Origin: JBGCDD01 sp045105075 | Lineage (GTDB): Bacteria > Pseudomonadota > Alphaproteobacteria > Rhodobacterales > Rhodobacteraceae | Reading direction: 5' to 3' | NCBI GenBank assembly: GCA_045105075.1 | Contig: JBGCDD010000093.1 | Coordinates: forward strand, 1-12,224 | Length of the DNA: 12,224 nt | In this document: in pieces, positions 1 through 6,894 of the stretch | Numbering within the stretch: position 1 is the stretch's first letter | Layout of the letters: every line of letters begins with the position of its first letter | Position numbers and translations under genes: made by a program | Notes under the pieces: generated by a model | What the model was told of the DNA's origin: nothing | The model's input: the letters and a program-made list of their open reading frames with translations, nothing else | Database searches by the model: none

Positions 1-143
1 GATCCGCGCCGCTTCAAGCTGTCATTGTAAGACGACCAATTCGTGGTCTTGTACTTCGTAGGGGACCAACTGCTCATCCACCTCAGCTATCACGTTGGAT
101 TCATACAGTGAATCCCACCAGCCCATTTGTGCAACAAAGCCTA

Positions 144-155
144 TTAGTGCACTAA
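144..155. repeat. 12-base perfect palindrome TTAGTGCACTAA
   Basis: The sequence is a perfect dyad. It overlaps a second one, CTAAATTAG (152-160), so three alternating TTAG/CTAA half-sites lie in a row. Outer arms CCTATT (140-145) and AATAGG (164-169) also pair. The size and spacing suit a dimeric DNA-binding protein, but no known operator is recognised and chance is possible in this lower-G+C spacer. Confidence 0.4.
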
Positions 156-191
156 ATTAGCGAAATAGGGTGGTTCTGCAGCTATTCCAAA

Positions 192-206
192 GGTCACATT
201 GTGACC
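192..206. repeat. 15-base palindrome GGTCACATTGTGACC
   Basis: Seven-base arms GGTCACA (192-198) and TGTGACC (200-206) flank a single T. A one-base loop makes an RNA hairpin unlikely, so a protein-binding site in DNA is the more natural reading. It does not match the CRP, FNR or NrdR patterns. It lies 51 bases beyond the nrdJ stop, so it could belong to a gene left of the window. Confidence 0.4.
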
Positions 207-256
207 CGAAAGGCCGTGTTGGCTGACCCTTTTCAAACACGAACGGCCAGCCATAA

Positions 257-2746
257 TTATTGGCATTTGGAGTGACCACAACTGCCACAAGTCATGCAAC
301 CTTCGGACATGCGCATGTCATATTGTCCGCAACTGGGGCACGCCGCGCCATGGGGTGCATCCAAGTTGACCACCTGCGCTTTGGGGTCGGTTTTGAGACC
401 CATCCCCTCGCCCTCAATAAAGCCAATTCGGATCAAATGGGTTTCAATTACTGCGCCAATAGCGGCCAGAATCGACGGGATATATTTGCCCCCCATCCAA
501 GCGCCACCGCGCGGGTCAAACACGGCCTTTAGCTCTTCTACCACAAAAGACACATCGCCACCGCGCCGGAATACGGCCGACATCATCCGCGTCAAGGCAA
601 CAGTCCAGGCGAAATGCTCCATATTCTTGGAGTTGATAAACACCTCGAACGGACGACGATGACCGTTGATCACGATGTCATTGATCGTCAGGTAAATCGC
701 ATGTTCGCTGTCGGGCCATTTCAACTTATAGGTGTTGCCCTCCAACGCTTCTGGCCGATCCAGCGGGTCAGACATATAGATCACGTCACCATGCGGGCGC
801 TGGGGCATATCCGGATCATGGGTGATGACTTCGGGCGACGATTTTTCTGCAACCAGTTTTGCAACCGGAACACCTAAAGCTTCGGCAATTTTCTGCAGTG
901 ACGTAATCGTTGGGGTTTTTCCTTCGGCTTTCAAATCGTCAAGGTAACCGGCTGTAAGACCAGCCTTTAACGAAAGACTACGATCTGAGATATCCGCCAT
1001 GTCCGCAATTGCGCGTATCTTTTCATAAACGGATGCCTCAATTTTTTGATCGTCCGAAACACTCAAAACCGATCCCGTCACTGCGTTGGGCCGATAGGTT
1101 GTGCAGCCCTTGCACCCCTGATCCCAGGCCTGAACATAAACATCCTTGAACGCGTCAAACGAGATATTCTCAGGGCAGTTGATGGTTTTGGAAATCGAGG
1201 AATCGATCCATTTTTGCGCCGCAGCCTGCATTTTGACGTGATCCAAGGGCGCCAAAGTCTGTGCGTTGACAAAGTGATCAGGCAAAGGCGCGTCGCCCTT
1301 CAGATCGCGCCACATTTGCACGGCGTAATCCACCACTTCCTCTTCACTTCGGGTGCCATCTTTTTGCAGAACCTTGCGAGTATAGGCATAGGCAAAAACC
1401 GGCTCGATCCCGCTGGATACATTGCCTGCATAAAGGCTGATCGTTCCGGTTGGAGCAATCGAGGTCAAAAGCGCATTGCGAATTCCGTGTTCGCCAACCG
1501 CCGCGCGCACATCGTCGTCCATGGCCTGCATCGTGCCGCTGGCCAAAAAGCCTTCTGCGTCAAACAGGGGAAAGGCGCCCTTCTCCCGTGCAAGCTGCAC
1601 TGACCCCAGATATGCGGCGCGAGCGATCGCGTGCAACCAGCGCTCGGTCTGTCGCGCCGCTTCGTCCGAGCCATAGCGCAGCCCCAACATCAACAACGCA
1701 TCAGCCAACCCTGTCACACCCAAACCGATGCGGCGCTTGGCCTGTGCCTCGGCTTTTTGTTCGGGCAGCGGAAAGCGCGACACATCCACGACATTGTCCA
1801 TCATCCGCACAGCCGTGCTCACCAGATCGTCCAGCGCGTCAACATCCAGCTTGGCCTCTGCCTCAAACGGGTCCGACACCAGCCGCGCCAGATTGATCGA
1901 CCCCAGCAAACAGGCCCCATAAGGCGGCAAGGGTTGCTCGCCGCAGGGGTTTGTCGCCGCAATTGTTTCGCAATAGTTCAGATTGTTGGCGGTGTTGATG
2001 CGATCAATAAAGATCACCCCGGGTTCGGCGTAATCGTAGGTGGCGCGCATGATCCTGTTCCACAGATCGCGCGCTTGAACACTTCGGTAAACTTTGCCGT
2101 CAAATTCCAATTTCCACGGACCATCGGCTTTGACCGCAGCCATGAAATCATCGGTGATCAACACCGACAGGTTGAACATGCGCAACCGGGCCGAGTCGGA
2201 CTTGGCTGCAATAAAGTCTTCAATATCAGGATGATCGCAGCGCATGGTGGCCATCATTGCGCCCCGGCGCGACCCCGCAGACATGATGGTGCGGCACATT
2301 GCGTCCCACACATCCATAAATGACAACGGCCCAGAAGCATCCGCCGCCACGCCTTTTACATCCGCGCCTTTGGGGCGGATCGTGCTGAAATCATAGCCGA
2401 TGCCACCTCCTTGCTGCATGGTCAGCGCCGCCTCTTTCAGCATTTCGAAAATGCCGCCCATACTGTCGGGGATCGTGCCCATCACAAAGCAGTTGAACAA
2501 CGTCACCGAGCGCGCTGTGCCGGCCCCGGCTGTGATGCGTCCCGCCGGCAGAAATTTGAAATCCTCAAGCGCGTTGTAGAATTTGTTTTCCCAATGGTCA
2601 GAGTCGTTTTCGACCTGCGCCAAATCCCGCGCAATGCGCCGCCAGGTGTCCTCGATTGTTCCATCCAACGGCGTGCCATCGGCGGCCTTGAAACGGTACT
2701 TCATATCCCAGATCTGTTCGGCGATTGGAGCGGCAAAACGGGTCAT
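257..2746 (-). CDS. nrdJ: Adenosylcobalamin-dependent (class II) ribonucleotide reductase with an inserted HTH domain
   Basis: This enzyme reduces ribonucleotides to deoxyribonucleotides in the cytoplasm, using coenzyme B12 to make the radical. The 829-residue product shows the RNR barrel landmarks: FNCF (Cys86) and GACLLGSINL (Cys279) match the redox cysteine pair, NPCGE (266-270) carries the catalytic Asn/Cys/Glu, and APTGTIS lies at 431-437. A C-terminal TSCPD-like domain (about 655-775) follows, then a cysteine-rich tail (Cys803, 806, 817, 820, 823, 828) likely to relay electrons from thioredoxin. Residues about 571-635 are an extra XRE-type helix-turn-helix block not expected in this family, which usually runs to about 750 residues. 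The frame stays open upstream to 2926, but the ATG at 2746 is preferred: AGGGA lies 8 bases upstream, the MTRFAAPIAEQIWDMKYRF start suits the family, and the 60-residue extension would run over the divergent DUF1489 gene. No cobalamin riboswitch was seen. Confidence 0.95.
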   Translation of the reverse strand: MTRFAAPIAEQIWDMKYRFKAADGTPLDGTIEDTWRRIARDLAQVENDSDHWENKFYNALEDFKFLPAGRITAGAGTARSVTLFNCFVMGTIPDSMGGIFEMLKEAALTMQQGGGIGYDFSTIRPKGADVKGVAADASGPLSFMDVWDAMCRTIMSAGSRRGAMMATMRCDHPDIEDFIAAKSDSARLRMFNLSVLITDDFMAAVKADGPWKLEFDGKVYRSVQARDLWNRIMRATYDYAEPGVIFIDRINTANNLNYCETIAATNPCGEQPLPPYGACLLGSINLARLVSDPFEAEAKLDVDALDDLVSTAVRMMDNVVDVSRFPLPEQKAEAQAKRRIGLGVTGLADALLMLGLRYGSDEAARQTERWLHAIARAAYLGSVQLAREKGAFPLFDAEGFLASGTMQAMDDDVRAAVGEHGIRNALLTSIAPTGTISLYAGNVSSGIEPVFAYAYTRKVLQKDGTRSEEEVVDYAVQMWRDLKGDAPLPDHFVNAQTLAPLDHVKMQAAAQKWIDSSISKTINCPENISFDAFKDVYVQAWDQGCKGCTTYRPNAVTGSVLSVSDDQKIEASVYEKIRAIADMADISDRSLSLKAGLTAGYLDDLKAEGKTPTITSLQKIAEALGVPVAKLVAEKSSPEVITHDPDMPQRPHGDVIYMSDPLDRPEALEGNTYKLKWPDSEHAIYLTINDIVINGHRRPFEVFINSKNMEHFAWTVALTRMMSAVFRRGGDVSFVVEELKAVFDPRGGAWMGGKYIPSILAAIGAVIETHLIRIGFIEGEGMGLKTDPKAQVVNLDAPHGAACPSCGQYDMRMSEGCMTCGSCGHSKCQ
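842..1036 (-). other. In-frame XRE/Cro-type helix-turn-helix segment within NrdJ
   Basis: This encodes NrdJ residues about 571-635. The run LSLKAGLTAGYLDDLKAEGK followed by TPTITSLQKIAEALGVPVAKL has the classic Cro/C1 pattern: helix 2, a Gly-containing turn, the recognition helix, then the family-typical 'P-T-x-x-x-L-x-K-I-A-E-A-L-G-V' close. It falls in the linker after Cys545/Cys548 and TTYRPNAVTGSVLSVS, before the TSCPD-like domain. By hand count the lines 841-1020 hold 83 G+C in 180 bases (46%), while the lines at 781-840 and 1081-1140 hold 38/60 and 35/60. Intein splice motifs are absent, so the segment should remain in the mature protein. DNA binding is inferred, not shown. Confidence 0.85.
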
Positions 2747-2837
2747 AGCGCGATTCCCTGATGTGGCAGGCAACCACAATAGCTTGAAGCTGTCGGGAAT
2801 TCCACTACCATATGAGCGGTGGTTTGGGGGCGACTCT
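2747..2837. promoter_or_regulatory. Divergent nrdJ / DUF1489 promoter region
   Basis: The 91 bases between the two start codons must carry both promoters or parts of them. Toward DUF1489, TTGAAG (2784-2789) and TACCAT (2806-2811) are 16 bases apart and could be -35 and -10 boxes, but the match is modest. No good box was found toward nrdJ. The spacer holds the dyad AGCTTGAAGCT (2781-2791), the arms CCAC (2802-2805) and GTGG (2819-2822), and CATATG between those arms. No NrdR-box pattern was recognised. Confidence 0.45.
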
Positions 2838-3269
2838 GTGGATAAATATGTAAACCTGATCAAATTGTCGGTCGGAACAGAAAACATCGAACAACTGGCG
2901 GAGTGGCAAACAAATGCGCGCGCCAAAGGGCCGGATGGTCAACCGCGCCATGTCACCCGCATGTGGCCCAAGCGCGAGGCCGAAATTCTGCGTGGTGGCT
3001 CGATTTTTTGGGTGATCAAAGGCATGGTGCAATGCCGTCAAACGATCACACGCCTGGACGAGGTCTTTGGGTCGGACGGCATTCGACGCTGTGCGATTGT
3101 GCTGGAGCCCGAGTTGATCCGCACCCAATCCAGCCTCAAACGCCCGTTTCAGGGCTGGCGCTATCTGGCCGCTTCGGATGCCCCGCCCGATTTGCCAAAA
3201 GGGCGCGCACAGGAAGAACCGATCCCCGTCGAGCTCAACCGTGCGTTGGCCGAAATCGGTGTGCTTTAA
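2838..3269 (+). CDS. DUF1489 family protein (function unknown)
   Basis: This is a 143-residue soluble protein from a family widespread in alphaproteobacteria and without an assigned function. The family pattern is clear: VNLIKLSVG near the start, HVTRMWPKR at about 38-46, GGSIFWVIKG in the middle, DGIRRCAIVLEPELIRT, then RRPFQGWRYL-like KRPFQGWRYL and APPDLP near the end. The GTG at 2838 is chosen because a GGGGG run (2826-2830) sits 7 bases upstream and the next in-frame ATG lies deep inside antisense nrdJ sequence. It is transcribed away from nrdJ, and its TAA overlaps the stop of convergent hisG. There are no membrane segments or signal peptide. The family call is firm; no role is inferred. 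Confidence 0.85.
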   Translation: MDKYVNLIKLSVGTENIEQLAEWQTNARAKGPDGQPRHVTRMWPKREAEILRGGSIFWVIKGMVQCRQTITRLDEVFGSDGIRRCAIVLEPELIRTQSSLKRPFQGWRYLAASDAPPDLPKGRAQEEPIPVELNRALAEIGVL

Positions 3270-3958
3270 GACGCAACCTGCTTTAAAAACGCCTGAAGCG
3301 CCGTCTGCTCGGCAAGGGCAACAGGGGCCACCCGGCTTTGCCAAAGTGTGGCCTGCGATTGCAGGATCAAACCATCTTCCAACACTTTCAGATGGTTGGC
3401 CTCTAGAGTGGCGCCCGTTGAGGTAATGTCGGCCACCGCTTCGGCCGTTTCGTTTTTCACGGTGCCTTCGGTTGCGCCCTGACTGTCCACAAGCGCATAA
3501 TCCGCCACACCGCCATCGCGCAAAAACCCACGCACCAGCCGGTGGTATTTGGTGGCGATGCGCATCCGGTGGCCGTGAACCGCACGGAACGCAGCGGCTG
3601 CGCCATCCAGATCATCCAGCGTGTCCACATCGACCCAGGCCTGCGGCACCGCCAAAATCAGATCCGCATGGCCAAAGCCCATAGCCGCCACCTGGACCAC
3701 CTGATCGCGCCAAAGCGGCAGCTTTTCGCGCACCAGATCCGTGCCTGTGACGCCCAGATGCAACCGCCCGGCAGCCATTTCACGCGGAATTTCGCTCGCC
3801 GCCAACAACACCAGTGCCACGTTTTCAACGCCCGACACACGCCCGGCATATTCCCGGTCCGACCCGGTGCGCGCAAGCGTGATCCCGCGCGCACGGAACC
3901 AATCAAACGTGTCTTCCATCAGCCGCCCCTTGGACGGCACGCCCAGCTTGAGTGTCAC
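3266..3958 (-). CDS. hisG: ATP phosphoribosyltransferase catalytic subunit, short form
   Basis: HisG joins ATP and PRPP to make phosphoribosyl-ATP, the first committed step of histidine synthesis. The 230-residue protein begins LKLGVPSKGRLMEDT, has HLGVTGTDLV at about 67-76 and IATKYHRLVRGF at 134-145. The PRPP-binding stretch is ADITSTGATLEANHL (176-190). It ends soon after that, so it lacks the C-terminal histidine-sensing ACT-like domain of long HisG. That is the short type, which works only in a complex with HisZ, encoded just upstream. Translation appears to start at GTG (3958-3956), sharing four bases (GTGA) with the hisZ stop and suggesting coupled translation. Its own stop overlaps the stop of the convergent DUF1489 gene. 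Confidence 0.95.
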   Translation of the reverse strand: MTLKLGVPSKGRLMEDTFDWFRARGITLARTGSDREYAGRVSGVENVALVLLAASEIPREMAAGRLHLGVTGTDLVREKLPLWRDQVVQVAAMGFGHADLILAVPQAWVDVDTLDDLDGAAAAFRAVHGHRMRIATKYHRLVRGFLRDGGVADYALVDSQGATEGTVKNETAEAVADITSTGATLEANHLKVLEDGLILQSQATLWQSRVAPVALAEQTALQAFLKQVAS

Positions 3959-5037
3959 GCGCCCGCCTCCAGATCCAGCATCAACCCAGGGCGCAAAACA
4001 CCACCAACCGCAGGTATTTCGCGGCCCCGTCCCAATTGCCGCGTCAACGCATCATAGCGCCCGCCACTGGCCACCAGCGGCAAATCTGCCCGCTCCGGCA
4101 CCGACAGGCCAAACACAAACCCATCATAATATTCCATCGAACTGCGCCCATAGCTGGCTTGAAACGCCAAACGGGCCACATCGATGCCGCGCGCGCTCAA
4201 CGCTGCCATGCGCTGTTTCAAACGCTCCAATGCGGGCGCAATCGCTGGCAAATCCGCGCGCAACCGCTGCAAAGCTTCAAGTGCGTCGGGCATCGCTCCC
4301 TCAACCTCTAACAATTGCTCCAGCGCGTTCAGCTCCGCACCGCTCAGCGGGGCCTGCGTGCTATCCAAACGCAGCGCCTCTACCCGCGCAATGATTTCGC
4401 CCGCCCCGCGTTTGCCAACCAAAACCCCAAGTTCCGGCGCATCGTCGGTGTTCAGCAAAGCCGTCCGTGTTTTTGACATCGGCTGGCGCCCGGCAAATCG
4501 CTCAAGCAGCGCGCGAAACCGTTCAGGGCGCCAAATGTGGCGCATCAAGGCCGCCTTGCGCGCATCGCTCGTATCCAGCCCCTGCACGGCGGCCATCAAA
4601 ATGCCGATATCGCCAGTCACCGCGCGCAGATCCAGATGCGCCGTCGCCGCCACCATCAGCGCAAACACCTCGGCATCCGCCTCTGCCGGAGCAACCCGGT
4701 CAAACACCTCATAGCCAACCTGCACGTATTCGTTGGCACGCTCCGGGTCGTGCTTCTGACGGCGAAACACTTCGCCCGCATAAGTGTAACGCGCCGGGTC
4801 CGCCCCATCCGCCATATGCATTTGCACCACAGGAACAGTAAAATCAGGGCGCAACATCTGCTCGCCGCGCAACGCATCTGATGTCACATAGGCGCGCGCG
4901 CGAATGTCCTCGCCGTAGAGATCAAGCAAGGTTTCAGCAGGCTGCAAAACCGCCGTTTCAATGGCTTTTGCCCCTGCCCCTTCAAACCGTGCGCGCAGCT
5001 GCGCGGCCAGCGCCAGCGTCGCCGCGCGATCGGTCAT
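3955..5037 (-). CDS. hisZ: ATP phosphoribosyltransferase regulatory subunit
   Basis: HisZ is a catalytically inactive relative of histidyl-tRNA synthetase that activates short HisG and gives it histidine feedback control. The 360-residue product keeps the synthetase-like core: LRPDFTVPVVQMH, the YTYAGEVFRRQ motif-2-like strand, SYGRSSMEYYDGFVFGL, and VASGGRYDALTRQLG near the C-terminus. It lacks the anticodon-binding domain that HisS carries after this point, and its motif 2 is altered, which separates it from a second HisS. The ATG at 5037 overlaps the hisS stop by four bases (ATGA), and a purine-rich GGAAGG lies about 10 bases upstream. It is the middle gene of hisS-hisZ-hisG. Confidence 0.93.
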   Translation of the reverse strand: MTDRAATLALAAQLRARFEGAGAKAIETAVLQPAETLLDLYGEDIRARAYVTSDALRGEQMLRPDFTVPVVQMHMADGADPARYTYAGEVFRRQKHDPERANEYVQVGYEVFDRVAPAEADAEVFALMVAATAHLDLRAVTGDIGILMAAVQGLDTSDARKAALMRHIWRPERFRALLERFAGRQPMSKTRTALLNTDDAPELGVLVGKRGAGEIIARVEALRLDSTQAPLSGAELNALEQLLEVEGAMPDALEALQRLRADLPAIAPALERLKQRMAALSARGIDVARLAFQASYGRSSMEYYDGFVFGLSVPERADLPLVASGGRYDALTRQLGRGREIPAVGGVLRPGLMLDLEAGA

Positions 5038-6518
5038 TTTCGCTGACCTTCCAACATCTTGAGCACTTCAGCCACCAGATCGGTGCGTGGCACTTCGATT
5101 TGGCTGGGCCGCTCCTTCCATTCCTCAAGCGAGGCGCTTTCAGCGATTTTCGCGCCCAACACCAGGTCCTTGATTTGCACAACACCCGCCGCCTTTTCGT
5201 CACCCCCTTCGATCACAGCGATGGGGCTGTTGCGTTTGTCGGCATATTTCAACTGGTTGCCGAAATTCTTGGGGTTCCCCAGATACACTTCGGCCCGGAT
5301 ATTTTCAGCGCGCAGCTCGCCCACCATGTCCTGATAATCGGCCATCCGGTCCCGATCCATCACGGTCACCACCACAGGGCCAGCATCGTGCACTGCACTT
5401 TGGTTTGTTGCCTGTAAAGCGGCCAGCAGACGATCAACACCAATCGAAACACCGGTTGCAGGCACCGCCTGCCCGGTGAACCGCTTGACCAGATCATCGT
5501 AGCGCCCCCCGCCTGCCACCGAACCAAACTGACGCACGCGCCCCTTTTCGTCCTTGATCTCAAAGGTCAGTTCCGCCTCGTAAACAGGTCCAGTGTAATA
5601 GCCGAGACCTCGCACCACAGACGGATCGATCACGATGCGATCTGGACCGTACCCTTGCGCGGCCAACAGGTCAGCAATCTGCTGCAGTTCGTCGACACCA
5701 GCTTGTCCAACTTGCGATCCCTGCACCAGATCGTGCAACCGCGCCACGGTTTCGGCCCCGCTGTCGCGGCGTGCTTCAACAAAACCCATAACCACATCGC
5801 AGGCGGCCAGGTCCAAACCAGCGCCTGGCGTGAAGTCACCGGACTCGTCCTTGCGCCCCTCACCCAACAATGCGCGCACACCTACAGGCCCCAACCGGTC
5901 CAGTTTGTCGATGGCACGCAACACGATGCCGCGTTCCTTTTCGGTGTCTTGGCCAGCCAGACCAGCAACCTCCAGCACGCCGTTTAGCACTTTGCGGTTG
6001 TTGATCCGAACAACATAGTCACCGCGCGCAATGCCTACGGCCTCCAAAGTGTCGCTTAGCATCGCACAGATTTCAGCGTCCGCTGCCATGCTTGCTGACC
6101 CAACCGTATCCGCATCACATTGATAAAACTGACGAAACCGCCCAGGTCCCGGCTTTTCATTGCGCCACACCGGTCCCATGGCATAGCGACGATAGGGCTG
6201 CGGCAGATCATGGCGGTGCTGGGCATAAACCCGAGCCAAGGGCGCCGTCATATCATAACGCAGCGCCAGCCAATCGCCGTCTTCCTCCTGCCAGGCAAAC
6301 ACCCCTTCATTAGGGCGATCCACATCGGGAAGAAACTTGCCCAAAGCCTCAACTGTTTCCACAGCCGAGGTCTCCAAAGCATCAAAGCCATAGCGGTGGT
6401 AAACCTGCCCGATCGTGCGCAACATGGCATCGCGCTGGCTGATGTCACTGCCGAAATAATCGCGGAACCCTTTGGGCGTTTCCGCCTTGGGGCGCGGGGT
6501 CTTTTTGATCTTGGCCAT
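5034..6518 (-). CDS. hisS: Histidine-tRNA ligase (histidyl-tRNA synthetase)
   Basis: This class II synthetase charges tRNA-His with histidine. The 494-residue protein shows PKGFRDYFG at the start (15-23), LRYDMTAPLARV (86-97), motif 2 spanning about 110-131 (YRRYAMGPVWRNEKPGPGRF), the histidine-pocket strand RGLGYYTGPVYEAEL (303-317), VAGGGRYDDL (334-343) and motif 3 GVSIGVDRLLAAL (356-368). A C-terminal anticodon-binding domain runs from about 380. It is longer than the roughly 424 residues of E. coli HisS, as in the alphaproteobacterial type. An in-frame ATG at 6539 exists, but the ATG at 6518 is preferred because GGGAGG sits 6 bases before it and would otherwise be translated. It leads the unit with hisZ and hisG. 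Confidence 0.95.
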   Translation of the reverse strand: MAKIKKTPRPKAETPKGFRDYFGSDISQRDAMLRTIGQVYHRYGFDALETSAVETVEALGKFLPDVDRPNEGVFAWQEEDGDWLALRYDMTAPLARVYAQHRHDLPQPYRRYAMGPVWRNEKPGPGRFRQFYQCDADTVGSASMAADAEICAMLSDTLEAVGIARGDYVVRINNRKVLNGVLEVAGLAGQDTEKERGIVLRAIDKLDRLGPVGVRALLGEGRKDESGDFTPGAGLDLAACDVVMGFVEARRDSGAETVARLHDLVQGSQVGQAGVDELQQIADLLAAQGYGPDRIVIDPSVVRGLGYYTGPVYEAELTFEIKDEKGRVRQFGSVAGGGRYDDLVKRFTGQAVPATGVSIGVDRLLAALQATNQSAVHDAGPVVVTVMDRDRMADYQDMVGELRAENIRAEVYLGNPKNFGNQLKYADKRNSPIAVIEGGDEKAAGVVQIKDLVLGAKIAESASLEEWKERPSQIEVPRTDLVAEVLKMLEGQRK

Positions 6519-6524
6519 ATCTGG

Positions 6525-6530
6525 CCTCCC
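6525..6530 (-). promoter_or_regulatory. Ribosome binding site GGGAGG deciding the hisS start
   Basis: Read on the minus strand, GGGAGG ends 6 bases before the ATG at 6518-6516. A start at 6539 would place this strong Shine-Dalgarno sequence inside the coding frame, so the shorter protein (MAKIKKTPRP...) is favoured. Confidence 0.75.
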
Positions 6531-6624
6531 TTCGGGCAATCAGCTCGCGGCGCGGTCTAGCCCAAGGGGCGCGGCGGGGCAAGGCGGCGGCGCGCCGACC
6601 GGAGGGCGGCGCAAAACATCGTGT

Positions 6625-6639
6625 GGCCCGGAACGGGCC
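6625..6639. other. GC-rich hairpin in the hisS-slyX divergent spacer
   Basis: GGCCCG-GAA-CGGGCC forms a six-pair stem with a three-base loop, in the 181-base spacer between the hisS and slyX starts. No T-run follows on either strand, so it is not a typical terminator. It would lie in the 5' leader of whichever transcript starts upstream of it, and could be a leader structure or a chance product of very high G+C. The spacer also contains CGGCGCGCCG (6588-6597). No clear promoter boxes were found for hisS. Confidence 0.35.
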
Positions 6640-6699
6640 TCCGGTAGGTTGAGTCCCCCGCCCTGACCACGTTAGGTTAGGCTTTGATCGGAGAACACC

Positions 6700-6894
6700 A
6701 TGCAACATCTGGAAGAACAAATCGCCCATCTGACCCGCGTGGTGGAGGATCTGAACGACGTGGTAACCCGTCAGGCCCGCGACATCGACACGTTGATGCA
6801 CCGCGTTGAATTGTTGATCAAGCGCGAAGGCGCGCGCGAGGCACAGGGCACCGGCGGCGTGATCCTGGGCGACGAGCGCCCGCCGCACTATTGA
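6700..6894 (+). CDS. slyX: SlyX family protein
   Basis: This small 64-residue protein belongs to the SlyX family, whose function is not established. Residues about 3-43 (EEQIAHLTRVVEDLNDVVTR and on to the LIKRE segment) show a heptad-like spacing of Leu, Ile and Val expected of a coiled coil. The C-terminus ends RPPHY, the typical SlyX tail. GGAGA sits 5 bases before the ATG. It diverges from hisS, and its last bases overlap the 3' end of eda on the other strand by 7 bases, so the two transcripts must be antisense at their ends. The short length fits the family, so it is not a fragment. Confidence 0.88.
   Translation: MQHLEEQIAHLTRVVEDLNDVVTRQARDIDTLMHRVELLIKREGAREAQGTGGVILGDERPPHY

Larger units (their letters stand above)
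1..256. other. Non-coding stretch downstream of nrdJ
   Basis: No convincing gene is seen here. Plus frame 1 is open from the window edge to a TAA at 28-30 (last nine residues DPRRFKLSL). This could be the tail of a gene entering from the left, but it is far too short to identify. A small inverted repeat follows at once (GACCA 34-38, TGGTC 44-48). Further in are two clean palindromes (144-155 and 192-206) and a partly matching GC-rich inverted repeat (CGTGTT 215-220 with AACACG 236-241) just past the nrdJ stop. That last repeat could fold in the 3' end of the nrdJ transcript, but no T-run follows, so a factor-independent terminator cannot be claimed. Confidence 0.5.

Noticed and set aside
1..30. 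Tail of a plus-strand gene ending at TAA 28-30, followed by a hairpin terminator at 34-48
   Set aside because: Only nine codons are visible, the hairpin stem is five pairs, and there is no T-run. It cannot be supported without the sequence to the left.
842..1036. The NrdJ insert as an intein
   Set aside because: Inteins are common in ribonucleotide reductases, but this block is only about 65 residues, lacks a leading Cys/Ser and a terminal His-Asn, and is not in a catalytic motif.
1631..2323. 230-codon plus-strand open frame
   Set aside because: It is antisense to the conserved NrdJ core and has no family-like motifs.
2747..2837. NrdR box or cobalamin riboswitch upstream of nrdJ
   Set aside because: Neither the paired NrdR-box pattern nor room for a B12 riboswitch (about 200 bases) is present in the 91-base spacer.
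2747..2926. 60-residue N-terminal extension of NrdJ from an upstream start at 2926
   Set aside because: It does not resemble the family start, overlaps the divergent DUF1489 gene, and a Shine-Dalgarno sequence supports the ATG at 2746.
6588..6597. Palindrome CGGCGCGCCG as an operator
   Set aside because: It lies in an extremely GC-rich run, where such self-complementary sequence is expected by chance.
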